In this document: piece by piece, positions 1 through 9,149 of the stretch
Numbering within the stretch: position 1 is the first letter of the stretch
Layout of the letters: each line of letters begins with the position of its first letter
Assembly: GCF_020360975.1 (NCBI RefSeq)
Contig: NW_025408669.1
Location: 6,758,001-6,822,000 of the forward strand
Reading direction: 5' to 3'
Length of the DNA: 64,000 nucleotides
Source: Hirsutella rhossiliensis
Taxonomy: Eukaryota; Ascomycota; Sordariomycetes; Hypocreales; Ophiocordycipitaceae
Notes under the pieces: model-generated
Told to the model about the DNA's origin: nothing
Database searches by the model: none
Seen by the model: the letters and a program-made list of their open reading frames with translations, nothing else
Made by a program: the position numbers and the translations under genes

Positions 1-159
1 TTATTTACTATTAATATAAAGATAAATAATTAGCTTATACTTACTTTATAGTACCTTAGCTAGTTTCCTTTAAAGGTCTATTATATTCCTAGAACCTTAA
101 ATATCCTTACTAATATACTATCTTAACTATATTTTATAAGAAGGTATAAGTAATAAGCG

Positions 160-660
160 TAGAATCGGGTAATTGATAACGTAAGCGGAAAGATCGGTCG
201 AAGGAGTATAGGGTAGGATTTTATCCGGAATTTATAACGAGTATATAAGGGGCCGAATAATATATTAAAAGAATAGCGTTGCAAAAGATACTTACGAACT
301 TACTTATTCTATCTACTACTCCTAGGGAAATCCTTCGTCTTTTATAGACCATTGCTCGCCTACTAGTAGACTAATTAGTTAGCTTTCTAGCATATTCTAT
401 AGTGCTTAAAAAGCTCTATCTATAGTATATCTTCCTAACTTAGTAGGGGGTCTAATTATAGCGTGATGGTCAACGTAAGACTATGGGTTCTAGCATAAGT
501 AGTGGATTTAACTAGAATGTTCTATGCCCTACCTATTCTCGTATCGCGGATATCTTCGGAACCGCTAGGCTAAAATAGGCAATAGGGTATCCGTTCTGCT
601 CGTAATTGACTTATGCATTTTATGCATATTTTTGTTTGTAAGGATAGGCTTATCCTGACC
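160..660. repeat. Relict LTR-like segment related to the Copia-1 LTR
   Basis: This stretch keeps some CpA and TpG, unlike the saturated RIP sequence downstream. Around 200-235 it resembles the Copia-1 LTR near 17790-17820 (a shared GAAGGAGTATARGGTAGGAT core followed by CGGAATTTAT). Near its end it has a TTATGCAT segment that recalls the distal part of that LTR. I read it as a diverged LTR of a Copia-1-like family, either solo or the edge of an element lying upstream of the window. Its ends cannot be fixed because no second copy or target duplication is visible. Bases 1-159 are AT-rich and hold nothing I recognise. Confidence 0.4.
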
Positions 661-839
661 CGCTTTTCCTAGAGGAAGGTATAGATGTCTAGTAGAGGTC
701 TTTATCTTTAAGGGTTATTCCCTTAGACTATATTATAGAGCCTCTTTTTACTAGCTTATTTTATAAAGCCTCCCTATGCCTATTATTTCTTTATAATAGT
801 AAAATAGGAATATAAGGGTATATTCTTATATATTTATAA

Positions 840-1200
840 TACCTAGGAAATATAAACCTAGGGAATTAGACCGCGTTTAAGAGGATAAAGTGCTAGTTAA
901 ATATATATACGCGGTTATAAAATTCTTTATTTAACCTAACCTATACTAAAAGATCTAAGAAGTATATATAGAAAAACCTAAGTAGGCTAGTATATTAAAG
1001 TAGCTTAAAAGTACTAAGTCTTAGGTCGGTCTCTTATTATCTAGCGTAATAAGTTACTTTACTTAGTTAAGTTTAAAGGTTTTTATTAGCTTTATATCCT
1101 TATTACTTATACTATAGAAATTATTACTAATAACTATACGCGTAAATTTTACCTTAAATAGTAAAGGATATAAAAGGAGTTATCCTTTACGTTTACTATT
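840..1200 (+). pseudogene. Decayed Gypsy pol 3' end, possible chromodomain
   Basis: RIP-saturated sequence. Reading plus at about 1030-1170 gives a stretch resembling a chromodomain core (a YLVKFKGF-like segment, then a KFYLK-like tail, with stops at presumed Trp/Gln positions). If right, this is the 3' end of another chromovirus pol lying upstream of the Gypsy-0 integrase. A purine-rich AAGGGGG run near 1538 could be the matching polypurine tract. The alignment is short and by eye. The flanking bases 700-840 and 1200-1640 hold nothing else I recognise apart from the 70-bp direct repeat. Confidence 0.3.
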
Positions 1201-1248
1201 ACTAGCCTTAAGAAGCTTATTAATAGCTTTATCGATAAGTATAATTAT

Positions 1249-1618
1249 CGCGTATACTATATATATTAATTAACGCTATAGCTTATATTTAATAAGCGGC
1301 TATATCTTTTTTATAATAGTTATAAGCTTAAGTAAAGGGGTTACCCTTCTAAGAACTTCCTAGTAACTATATATATACTTCTTCTAGCTAGCCTAGCGCG
1401 TACTACTAGAAAGGCCTATAGTTTAAGTCCCGCTAGCGTAATTAAGCGTAGTATTAGTATAGGGCCTACCTATATAAAAATTCCCTCTATAGTCTAAGAT
1501 ATCTAGGTATCCTAGGACGAATTAACTTAGTATCCTTAAGGGGGTATATCGCGTACTTTATATATATTAATTAACGCTATTACTTATATTTAATAAGTAG
1601 CTATATCTTTTTTATAAT
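1249..1618. repeat. Pair of about 70-bp direct repeats (1249-1318 and 1549-1618)
   Basis: The block beginning CGCGTA and running through ATATATTAATTAACGCTAT and a TATATCTTTTTTATAAT tail occurs twice, 300 bp apart, with only a few differences. The second copy follows a purine-rich AAGGGGG run and precedes the Gypsy-0 integrase relic. It may be part of an LTR or an internal duplication of an old element. No further copy was noticed in the window. Confidence 0.55.
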
Positions 1619-1639
1619 AATAATACTTATTATAGAAAC

Positions 1640-1984
1640 TAAACTAACTAGTTAAAGGCCCTTAGTAAGTTAGTTTTAATTACTTTCTTAGCCTTACCTT
1701 TTTATATAATTACTATAGATTTTATTATAAAGCTCTTAAATATCCTTATAAACTAAACTTTATAAATACTACTTATTAAAGTTTACTATAATATACTATT
1801 AACGGTAACTAATAAGTTCTTAAAAATAGGGCTCTTTATCCTAAGCTATAATTAGTTTACTATAAAAAACTAAGCTAAGGTATTTTTTACTAAATTTATA
1901 TACTATAACTAAGGGATTCCTACTTAGATTATCTTTAACTAAGACCCTAAGTTCTTATTAGCGTTTTAAAAAGGACTATAAATA
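1640..1984 (+). pseudogene. Gypsy-0 integrase relic, 5' part (split by Gypsy-1)
   Basis: Conceptual reading on the plus strand gives a Ty3/Gypsy integrase core. It has a linker rich in Leu/Pro, then a TIDFI-like block carrying the first catalytic Asp near 1715, then a GIP..II...DPKFLLAF block around the second Asp at about 1925-1965. Stops occur at expected Trp/Gln codons, and CpA and TpG are essentially absent, so the copy is RIP-saturated. The frame stops being readable at the Gypsy-1 insertion and resumes in the same phase at 7684. It is a dead remnant. No RT was recognised upstream. Confidence 0.8.
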
Positions 1985-1989
1985 ATATA

Positions 1990-2176
1990 TGTAACGGTCT
2001 CAACTGAGTGTGTTGACAACTAGCTGAGCGACTGCGACGAGTATCCTAAAGCTAAGGAGAAAAGAAGAAGAAAAGAAAAGAAAGGAAAGCTCTCGAAGAT
2101 GGCACGAGCTTATAAGCGGAGCTCCGTGGGTCTTGTCGAGAGCGGAGCCGAGACCTCACGGGCTCAGCCCGTTACA
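1990..2176 (-). repeat. Gypsy-1 3' LTR
   Basis: A 187-bp terminal repeat, TGTAAC...GTTACA. It differs from the other copy by two one-base length differences, both in short homopolymers: CCG versus CCGG near 2128, and ACC versus ACCC near 2156. No substitutions were seen by eye. Confidence 0.96.
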
Positions 2177-3524
2177 ATAACCCCTCCTTCCTCCCCGTTT
2201 CGATCGTTTCGATTGGGGTGGTTTCGATCCAACTTTCCCATGAACTTCTTCATACCTAGCCAGTGCTATTGTGTCTGCGACGTACTTGACTGGCTCCCAC
2301 GTCGGACCCATCCATCCGACCCATTTCACCAACACTTTCCACTCTCTCCCGACTTTCTTCCTGTCCAGAATCTCTTCCACTTCCCACAGCTCGCCATCGT
2401 CCGTCAAAATGGCCGGTGGGCGGTAGTCATCCGACGTCTGTGACGGTAGCGGATCGTCCGCTGCTAAGCGTAAGAGCGACACGTGGAACACGTTGTGTAT
2501 TCCCGGAGGCGTGTCCAGCCTGCACGCGTGTGACCCAATGGTCTCCAGGACGGTGTACTTGGCCGACAGCCAATCGAGCTTCTTGATGGCCGATTGATCG
2601 GATGTTGCGAAGTCGCAGCCATACCTTGTCTCCAGGCTTGAACTGGTCTGACGGCTGTCTTCGCGAATTGGCGTTCTTCTCTTGCTGCTCTTGCGCTGAC
2701 GCAATTGCCGCCTGGGCCCATTCCGTTGCCTCTCGAAATCGTTGCACAATGCTTTCAGCCCTGGTCACTGGGGACCTTCCGTCCGTCCGTAACTTCTCCT
2801 TGACTTGTATCGGGTCAACATGATACCCATGCGTGATAAAGAACGGGCTCAGGCCTGTCGACGTCGAGTTGTGATTGTTGATGGCCATCATGGCCGCTGG
2901 CAACAGCTCTTCCCAGTTATCCTGAGCATAAGCAGCAAAGATCCTCAGATATCTCTCGACTTCCTGATTCGCCCTTTCTGTTGCACCGTCAGTCTCGGGA
3001 TGCCACGCCGTAGACAATCTTTGCTTCACGCGTAGCAGCTCGCAGAGCCTCTGCCATAGTCTACTGGTGAATTGCGTGCCACGGTCAGTGACGATCGCGC
3101 GCGGCACGCCATGGTGTTGCACCACGTTCCGTAGCAATGCTCTGGCCGTCGTCTCGGCCGTGATGTCCTTCAATGACTCAAGAACGACACTTTTGGACAG
3201 TCTGTCCGTCACGACCATAAGGTTGGTCGAACCGTTCGACTTGGTTGGTGGCAGGTCTGTCACAAAGTCAATTGACAGCTCCGACCAGATCCTGTCTGGA
3301 ATAGGTAGCGGCTTCAATAAACCGCGACGCTTCTCTCGCCAAATGTTGCTTCGGCCACACACATCACAATTTCTCACAAATTGACGCACGTCTGAATCGA
3401 GGCCTGGCCAATAAAACTTGCGGCTCAACAAGGACTTCAGCATGTCCCGTCCGGGGTGTCCTGCAAGCGTTGAGTCATGCGTCTCCTGCATAAGCCGCGT
3501 GCGCAGGGGTTCGTGGTTCGGCAC
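2156..3524 (-). pseudogene. Gypsy-1 integrase plus chromodomain (frameshifted)
   Basis: From 3524 downward a 365-codon frame carries a complete integrase. The zinc domain has His16, His23, Cys53 and Cys56. The catalytic triad is Asp86, Asp147 and Glu183, with 35 residues between the last two. A shift near 2640 moves the C-terminal part into another frame, which ends in a chromodomain at about 2386-2246 (WEVEEILD, then VKWVGW and TWEP). Chromodomains of this class steer integration, in known cases to H3K9-methylated chromatin. This fits an insertion in RIPed, presumably heterochromatic DNA. The reading runs into the 3' LTR. I treat it as a broken copy, or an intact gene with sequence errors. 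Confidence 0.93.
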
Positions 3525-3557
3525 CCAAATTCGCTCGCCAGCAGAGCCGCTCCATCG

Positions 3558-5108
3558 TCAATCGAGCATTCCGAGAGCATCACGGGCAGTCCCCAATGCG
3601 ACGGCAGACGCCTCTCGCCTTGCTGTACGGCCTTCGGATGAGCCAATAACGATTGTGCTTGACACCTTCGTCCCATAACTTCTGCAGTTCCGGGTCCGAG
3701 AAAGGGTTTTCGATTGAGTCGTCTTGGTCAGTTGTTGCGTCATCGGTTGATCCGTGTCGCCCTTGGTGACATAACCGCTCTTGACTTTTGTCACCAGGCC
3801 ACCCTTGTTACGTTGCAGCAGCTGAACACGTCGTCCTTGCAACCGATCATCTTCGGCGCTGTGCGGCATGTCCTGTTCTCGTCGAGACAGCGTGTCCGGT
3901 ACGACGGCTTCTTTGCCCGGTCGATGCTTGATGGTGAAGCTGTACCGCGATAGCGTCTCAGCCCATCGCGCCTGACGTTCACTCAGTTGCTGCTTCTGGT
4001 GAAGTAACGGAGGTTGAGATGATCCGTCAAAACGGTAAAGGACTTCACACTCAATTCGGCGTCCCAATGCTCAAGGCAGCGAATGATCGCCAGCAGCTCT
4101 TTATCGTGGATTGGGTAGTTGCACTCCGCCGGTGCGTTTTTCTTTGAGAAGAAGGCCACAGGCCGCATGATGCCGTCATCGCCCTTTGCGAGCGCCCTCC
4201 TGTGACATAACCGGATGAATCCGTCTCCACAATCGTCTCTATCCGGATCCCATTGCGCAAGGACCGGCGCACTGGTCAGAAGAGCCTTCAACTCCTCGAA
4301 GGCCTTGTCGCACTCCTTCGACCACGCAAACACCGCATCCTTCTTTGTTAACGCCGTTAGAGGCGCGGCGATGTTGGAGAATCTGGGAATGAATTGCCGG
4401 TAATAGTTGGCAAACCCCAGAAAGCTTCTGACGCCTTTGACAGAACGGGGTCGCTGCCACTGCTGAATTGCCTGCACCTTCTCCGGGTCCACGCGGATAC
4501 CTTTCCCGGCTTCGACGATGAAGCCCAGGTACTTGACACTCTTTGCCTCAAAGTCACACTTGTCGATATCAATCTGCAGGCCTGCATCTCGCAGTCGAGC
4601 AAGGACCTGCCTGACTTTGTTGCGATGATCTGCGAGCGAACCGCTCGAGTAGATCAAGATGTCGTCAATGTAAGCGGAACAGAACTCGTCGAGGAAATCT
4701 CGCAACGTGTGGTTTATGTAACGCTGAAACGTTGCGGAGCATCAACCCGAATGGCGTGACAAGCCATTCGTAGAGTCCGTAACGTGTTCTGAATGCTGTC
4801 TTCCACTCGTCTCCCTCCTCGACGCGAATCTTGTGAAATGCTGCGATAACGTCAAGTTTGGTGAGCCACTTGGCCTTGGACAGCGACCGCAAAGTTTCCT
4901 CGATCAACGGCAAGGGATATCGGTCTTTCTTGGTGATCGCATTCAATCCTCGATAGTCCACGCAAAAGCGCAGACCACCACCGGGCTTCCTCACGAACAA
5001 AACTGGTGCTGACGCTGGAGAACTACTTGCTCGAATGAAACCCTTGTCGAGTAGCTCAGTGAGAGTCTTTCGCAGAACAATGAGCTCTTCTCGTGACATG
5101 CCGTACAA
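3558..5108 (-). pseudogene. Gypsy-1 reverse transcriptase and RNase H (frameshifted)
   Basis: The RT frame starts at about 5108 with a VDYRGLN block, then a DRYPLPLI block, an LDV..AFH block (first catalytic Asp) and a TPFGL block. The frame shifts near 4740. It continues with YIDD at 4672-4661, KYLGF, and an FANYYR-type thumb. RNase H follows, with a catalytic Asp near 4221 in one frame, then a KELLAII block and a LTDH block in another, so there are further shifts near 4215 and 4020. The tail to 3558 is the RNase H end and the tether to integrase (LSRREQD). All expected domains are present in order. Only phase is lost. Confidence 0.93.
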
Positions 5109-5167
5109 TGGTCCCCACGGCGGTTCTTTCTCCTTGTCATCAGGACCTCTCTAACTGAATCTTGTGA

Positions 5168-5804
5168 TCACACCCCGGACGACGCGGTGGGAGTTGGTCC
5201 GCTTGGTCGCGGTCGAAGACGGATAGGTACTCGTGGTAGTGACGGGGCAGCTTCTCTCGGGTCTGACTTCTTCCTCGGAGTCAATGCCTTCTCAATGTCT
5301 TTCAGGCTTGCGGCGAAGATCCGCACTCCATCGTCTCGATGCTTGAACTTTCTTGCTCGGCGAACCATTCCGGCGAACACGAACGCCGCCTGTCCTCGTA
5401 TGTTGCACCGTTCCTCCTCCTTCGGGTCTCGGCCTTTCACCCAATGGTCGTGCGTCCCGATATGCAAGAGGTTCTGCGATAATCGCAAGGTGACATCCTC
5501 CTGGTTCAACCACTTCTTGCCCAGAATCACAGGATCGGTCTGGTCTCGCACAACGTAGAAAAAGCTCTTTCTTCTGGTACCCGTCGATATCGAAGTCGAA
5601 GTAGGTCACGGCACAGATGGCCTCGGGTGAGAATGTGTTGACCTGCTCCAACGCTCGAGGTTTAATCGGAATACGCGGCAGGTGAAGCTTGCGGGCAAGG
5701 CGCTCACTGATGGTCCCATAACACAGGCAACCACAGTCAACGAAGGCCGTGGTGAAATACTCTCGATTGATACCGAAATTTACGTAGAGGCCTTCACAGT
5801 CCAT
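5168..5804 (-). pseudogene. Gypsy-1 retropepsin-like protease (frameshifted)
   Basis: A frame from 5804 begins MDCEGLYVNF and contains AFVDCGCLCYG, which aligns in position with the retropepsin active-site loop of fungal Gypsy elements. The usual Asp-Ser/Thr-Gly is Asp-Cys-Gly here. A later DPVILGKKWL block, in the next frame from 5551, is the typical C-terminal ILG motif of retropepsins. One frameshift lies near 5550. The protein would cut the Gag-Pol polyprotein during particle maturation. A Cys in the active-site triplet is unusual and either harms activity or is a lineage variant. Confidence 0.75.
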
Positions 5805-6001
5805 CTCGTCCTTCTGAGTTGCCCATTCCGCCTCAGCCTTTGCGCGCTCCTGACGGCGATTTTCGTCAGGAGCTACTCGTTTTCCGAATGGTCATCGGAG
5901 GTATCCCCGCCAGAACTCTCCGCGGGCTCTGGTGCTTTGCTCGAGCTTCTTGTCTTCTTCGACACGGACCTTGACTCTCTGCTGCCGCCGCTCCTTCCCG
6001 G

Positions 6002-7144
6002 ACACTTGGCCGCAAGATGGCCAAGCTTCCGCACTCGTAACATTTGCGCTCCTCCAACGGAACAAATTGCTTTTCCTCCGGGGCCCTCCTGCCGTTTATC
6101 AACCGATTTGCTTTCACGGGTTCCCAATCCATCTGATCATCGGACGGGGGACGACGTTGGCGATCCGGGTGACGGGGCTTTGTCGGGACTCGAGCGGTTC
6201 GGATAAACGACCATACTCCTTTCTTGACCTCTGCTCGCGGCCTTGTTGTCGTTGGTGGAAATTGAGGCTATCTAGGCGCGAGCCAATCGTCAAGAGTAGC
6301 TCGGCGTAGCTGTTGAAATCCTTCGGGAGACTGACGGCACTGACGAGACTCGACTTGAGCCTATTATTAATTGCTCCTTCCAAGTAATTGATTTGCACCA
6401 CGTCGGCCCACTCGCCACCGCCACTATCGGCAAGCTCTTTCTCGAACTTTGGGAAGAAACTGGCGAAACTCTCATCAGGCTTCTGCTTCAACGATCGAAG
6501 TCGATCCAGTGCTCGTGCCTTTGCGTTCGGGTCCCCGTACCGACGGTTCAAGTAGTCGAGAAACAGATCTGGGGAGCGAGCACCATCGATACCGCCCTGT
6601 TCGTAATAAGCAGCGGCCATGTTCTGGGCTGTTCCCGCCAACCGGGAGTACACATAGGCGAAGAGTGCTTCTTTATTGTCGAATGCCTGTCGGTCCACAG
6701 CCAATTTCGCTTTCATCTCTAAGAACCAGGGACGGAAGTTTTTCCTGGTTCCATCGAATTTCGGCGGATCAGGCAAGGTTGGTTTTACCTCTTTGATGGG
6801 ATTCTTTCGGATGTCTCGATCGATTGAGGCGTGTTGTCGGACATCGGTTCGATAGGAGCGACTGGTTCATTTGCCGGAGTCGGAGTTGAGACGGCTGTTT
6901 GGAGGATTCGGATCTGCGATCGCATCTCTTCGCGTTCGGCCTCTTGGCTTGCACACACACTTTCTAGTTTGTCCATCACTGCAGCCAGGGCTTGCATCAT
7001 CGATTGAGGCTCAAAAGAACCTTGCTGGGAATCGATTGCCTCCATGACTGAAGATTTTCTCCGTCTCTCAGGACTGAGGGCGACTTGATCACACAGCAAG
7101 TCTGATACGGAAGGGATATCTCGACAACGGTCGAACGCTATCAA
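6002..7144 (-). pseudogene. Gypsy-1 Gag with CCHC zinc knuckle (frameshifted)
   Basis: The start at 7144 gives a 119-residue N-terminal part with a predicted coiled coil (LAAVMDKLESVCASQEAERE). A shift near 6820 leads to the capsid-like segment ending at 6114 (FDGTRKNFRPW, YGDPNAKARALDRLRSL, FASFFPKFEKEL), the conserved retrotransposon Gag fold. After another shift near 6125 comes the zinc knuckle at 6042-6002. Its first half (CYECG) and second half (GHLAAKC) are in different frames, which is explained by one missing base in an A run. Gag would form the particle and bind element RNA. Confidence 0.9.
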
Positions 7145-7476
7145 CGCCTCGAAGGCTCCTTCCTACACGGCTGGACGTTCTGCACAGGGCTTCTAGTCCA
7201 GCTGCTGCCGTCCACACTGGGAGCCAAGCAGCAATCACGTACTTCTCGCTCAACCGCACGCCGTACGGAGAGCAGATTGACGCTCCACGTCCTTTGCTCG
7301 GGAGATGAGAGCTACGCGACGCGAGCCAAGCTGGCTTTGGCGCCGTACACACACGCACTTTCGTCGCGGGCGTTCCACACAGGATTGCCCAAGCTACTGC
7401 CACTCCGCGTACCCACAAAGGGAACTGAACAGCGCTGCCAATTGATTGTGATCAAAGGCTTTAACGATGAAAGCGG

Positions 7477-7488
7477 AGCTTTAGGATA
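7477..7488 (-). promoter_or_regulatory. Gypsy-1 self-priming primer-binding site
   Basis: Read on the minus strand just inside the 5' LTR, with one base between, the sequence is TATCCTAAAGCT. The same 12-mer lies on the plus strand of the LTR at 7542-7553, so the minus-strand transcript contains its exact complement AGCUUUAGGAUA. This is the arrangement of Tf1/sushi elements, where the 5' end of the mRNA folds back to prime reverse transcription. No TGG-type tRNA 3'-end match is present. By analogy with Tf1 it predicts a transcript start near 7553. Confidence 0.85.
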
Positions 7489-7489
7489 A

Positions 7490-7678
7490 TGTAACGGTCT
7501 CAACTGAGTGTGTTGACAACTAGCTGAGCGACTGCGACGAGTATCCTAAAGCTAAGGAGAAAAGAAGAAGAAAAGAAAAGAAAGGAAAGCTCTCGAAGAT
7601 GGCACGAGCTTATAAGCGGAGCTCCGGTGGGTCTTGTCGAGAGCGGAGCCGAGACCCTCACGGGCTCAGCCCGTTACA
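7490..7678 (-). repeat. Gypsy-1 5' LTR
   Basis: A 189-bp copy of the terminal repeat, the 5' LTR for this minus-strand element. The self-priming complement at 7542-7553 would place the U3/R boundary near 7553, giving about 125 bp of U3 and 64 bp of R-U5. Confidence 0.96.
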
Positions 7679-7683
7679 ATATA

Positions 7684-7910
7684 TAAGTTTAAGTTACTAG
7701 TATTTATAGCTTAGTATCCCTAGACTAATAGCTTATTAAAATAATATAACTAAGTAGTTAAAACTATACTTTAGTTCTTTATAACTAACTTCCTATCCTA
7801 TCTATAGGTTAATATATTATAATTACTTTAATTTACCCTTAATAACCCTTACTTCTTAGTAATTAATACCTCTTTAAGTAAACTACTAACTAAGATATAA
7901 ATAAATAATA
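7684..7910 (+). pseudogene. Gypsy-0 integrase relic, 3' part
   Basis: Directly after the target duplication, the phase of the 1640-1984 frame continues. It reads FKLLV, then an A*YP*TNSLL block that aligns with the AYHPQTDG.SER motif holding the catalytic Glu, then NQVVE-like and RFFIT-like blocks. The stops are at expected His/Gln/Trp-derived codons. The continuity in phase across 5.7 kb shows that Gypsy-1 inserted into this integrase. Beyond about 7800 the resemblance fades. Confidence 0.8.
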
Positions 7911-9149
7911 GTAAGCGATACCTTAGAAAAGGCCCTTTATAAATAAATAGAAAGATACTTTAAGATTAAGCTAGGATCTTAATCGCTCTAGCTTAAGTAG
8001 GAATAAAAAAGTAGTATAACGTAAAGTACTAAGCGCTAGAGTTTAAGCTTAGAGACTAAGTATAGCTCTAGCTAAGAAAAGGATATAGCGTAGCTAATAA
8101 GTAGGTAGTAAAGTTAAAGGAACGCTATATAAGACTATTTAAAGTCCTTAAATAGATTAGCTATTTAGCTTACTACCTTAACCTAGCTAGATCCTTAAAT
8201 ATCTATAATATTATATCTATTATATAGCTATAGCTAGCCGAATAAATAAACGCTTAACCTAGCCTAGAACTTAATACTAACTACTAAGAAATTAAAAGAA
8301 TCCTTAGCTTTAAAACTTATAAATATAGCTAAGGGACTACTTATATAGAATATTTAGTTAGCTAAAAAAGCTAGCTAAGTAGCTATAATTCCTAGGTAGC
8401 CGCTAAGGATATTATCGATAAAAACCTTATTAAAGAATTTAATATATAATAAGGAGCGTTATAAGGTCGTATTACCTATACCTAGAAACTCTATACGTAT
8501 ACTATATAATAGTATAAGCCGCTATAGCTAAAAGAGAAATAATAGTAAGTAGTACGCGCTATTACTACTTATTCTCTTAAAAGTCTAAGGATAGGTTAAC
8601 TAGCTAATAAGTATTAATAAGCCGCTTATAGTAAGTAGTAATTTAATTTTATATTTTAGTACCTATATTTATTTTATTTTAAGGAACCGATTTCTTTATC
8701 CTTTTACGCTCTCTTTTTTATACTAAACTACGCCCTTCTTATACTTATATTTAAGGTTCTTACTATTTAAGGCTATAAGTATTATAGTAAGGACTTAGTA
8801 TTTCGCTAGTATTTCTTTAACTAAATCTACCGCTAACTACTATACTTAAGCTTTAATAGATTATATTAAGTAGTTTAATTATATAGGAATAAAGTAAAGC
8901 TCTTTTATAACCTTAAGTTTAATATAGCTATATTTACTAAATAAAAGCGGGATAATTATAGTATATATATTAACTACCGCGACCTCCTTACTAAGGAAGG
9001 ATATAATCTTAACGCGGGCTTAGTAGAAAATAATATATATTATACCCCTTTAACTTTTCTTTTATTTAAAGCCCGCGACTTATATAAATATAACTAGCTA
9101 TACTTCTTTATACTTTATAGCGCTACTACTTATTATAGTACTACTATAA
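7911..9149. other. RIP-saturated stretch with no identified gene
   Basis: AT-rich DNA almost without CpA or TpG. Plus-strand frames around 7930-8160 and 8250-8640 are relatively open if TAA and TAG are read as former Gln/Trp codons, with a basic, Ser- and Lys-rich reading. No domain is recognisable. It may be the end of Gypsy-0 plus other relics. Confidence 0.5.

Larger units (their letters stand above)
1990..7678 (-). mobile_element. Gypsy-1: non-RIPed chromovirus LTR retrotransposon
   Basis: A 5.7-kb element bounded by direct repeats that begin TGTAAC and end GTTACA, flanked by the 5-bp target duplication ATATA (1985-1989 and 7679-7683). Coding order on the minus strand is gag, protease, RT, RNase H, integrase, chromodomain, which is the Ty3/Gypsy chromovirus order. 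Composition is normal, with abundant CpA and TpG, so it arrived after the surrounding DNA was RIPed or escaped RIP. Its frames are broken by about ten single-base shifts. It sits inside the integrase of the older Gypsy-0, and removing it with one target copy restores a continuous frame. Confidence 0.96.

Noticed and set aside
2099..2443. A plus-strand frame over the Gypsy-1 3' LTR and chromodomain
   Set aside because: It is antisense to the chromodomain, and the minus reading has clear conserved motifs.
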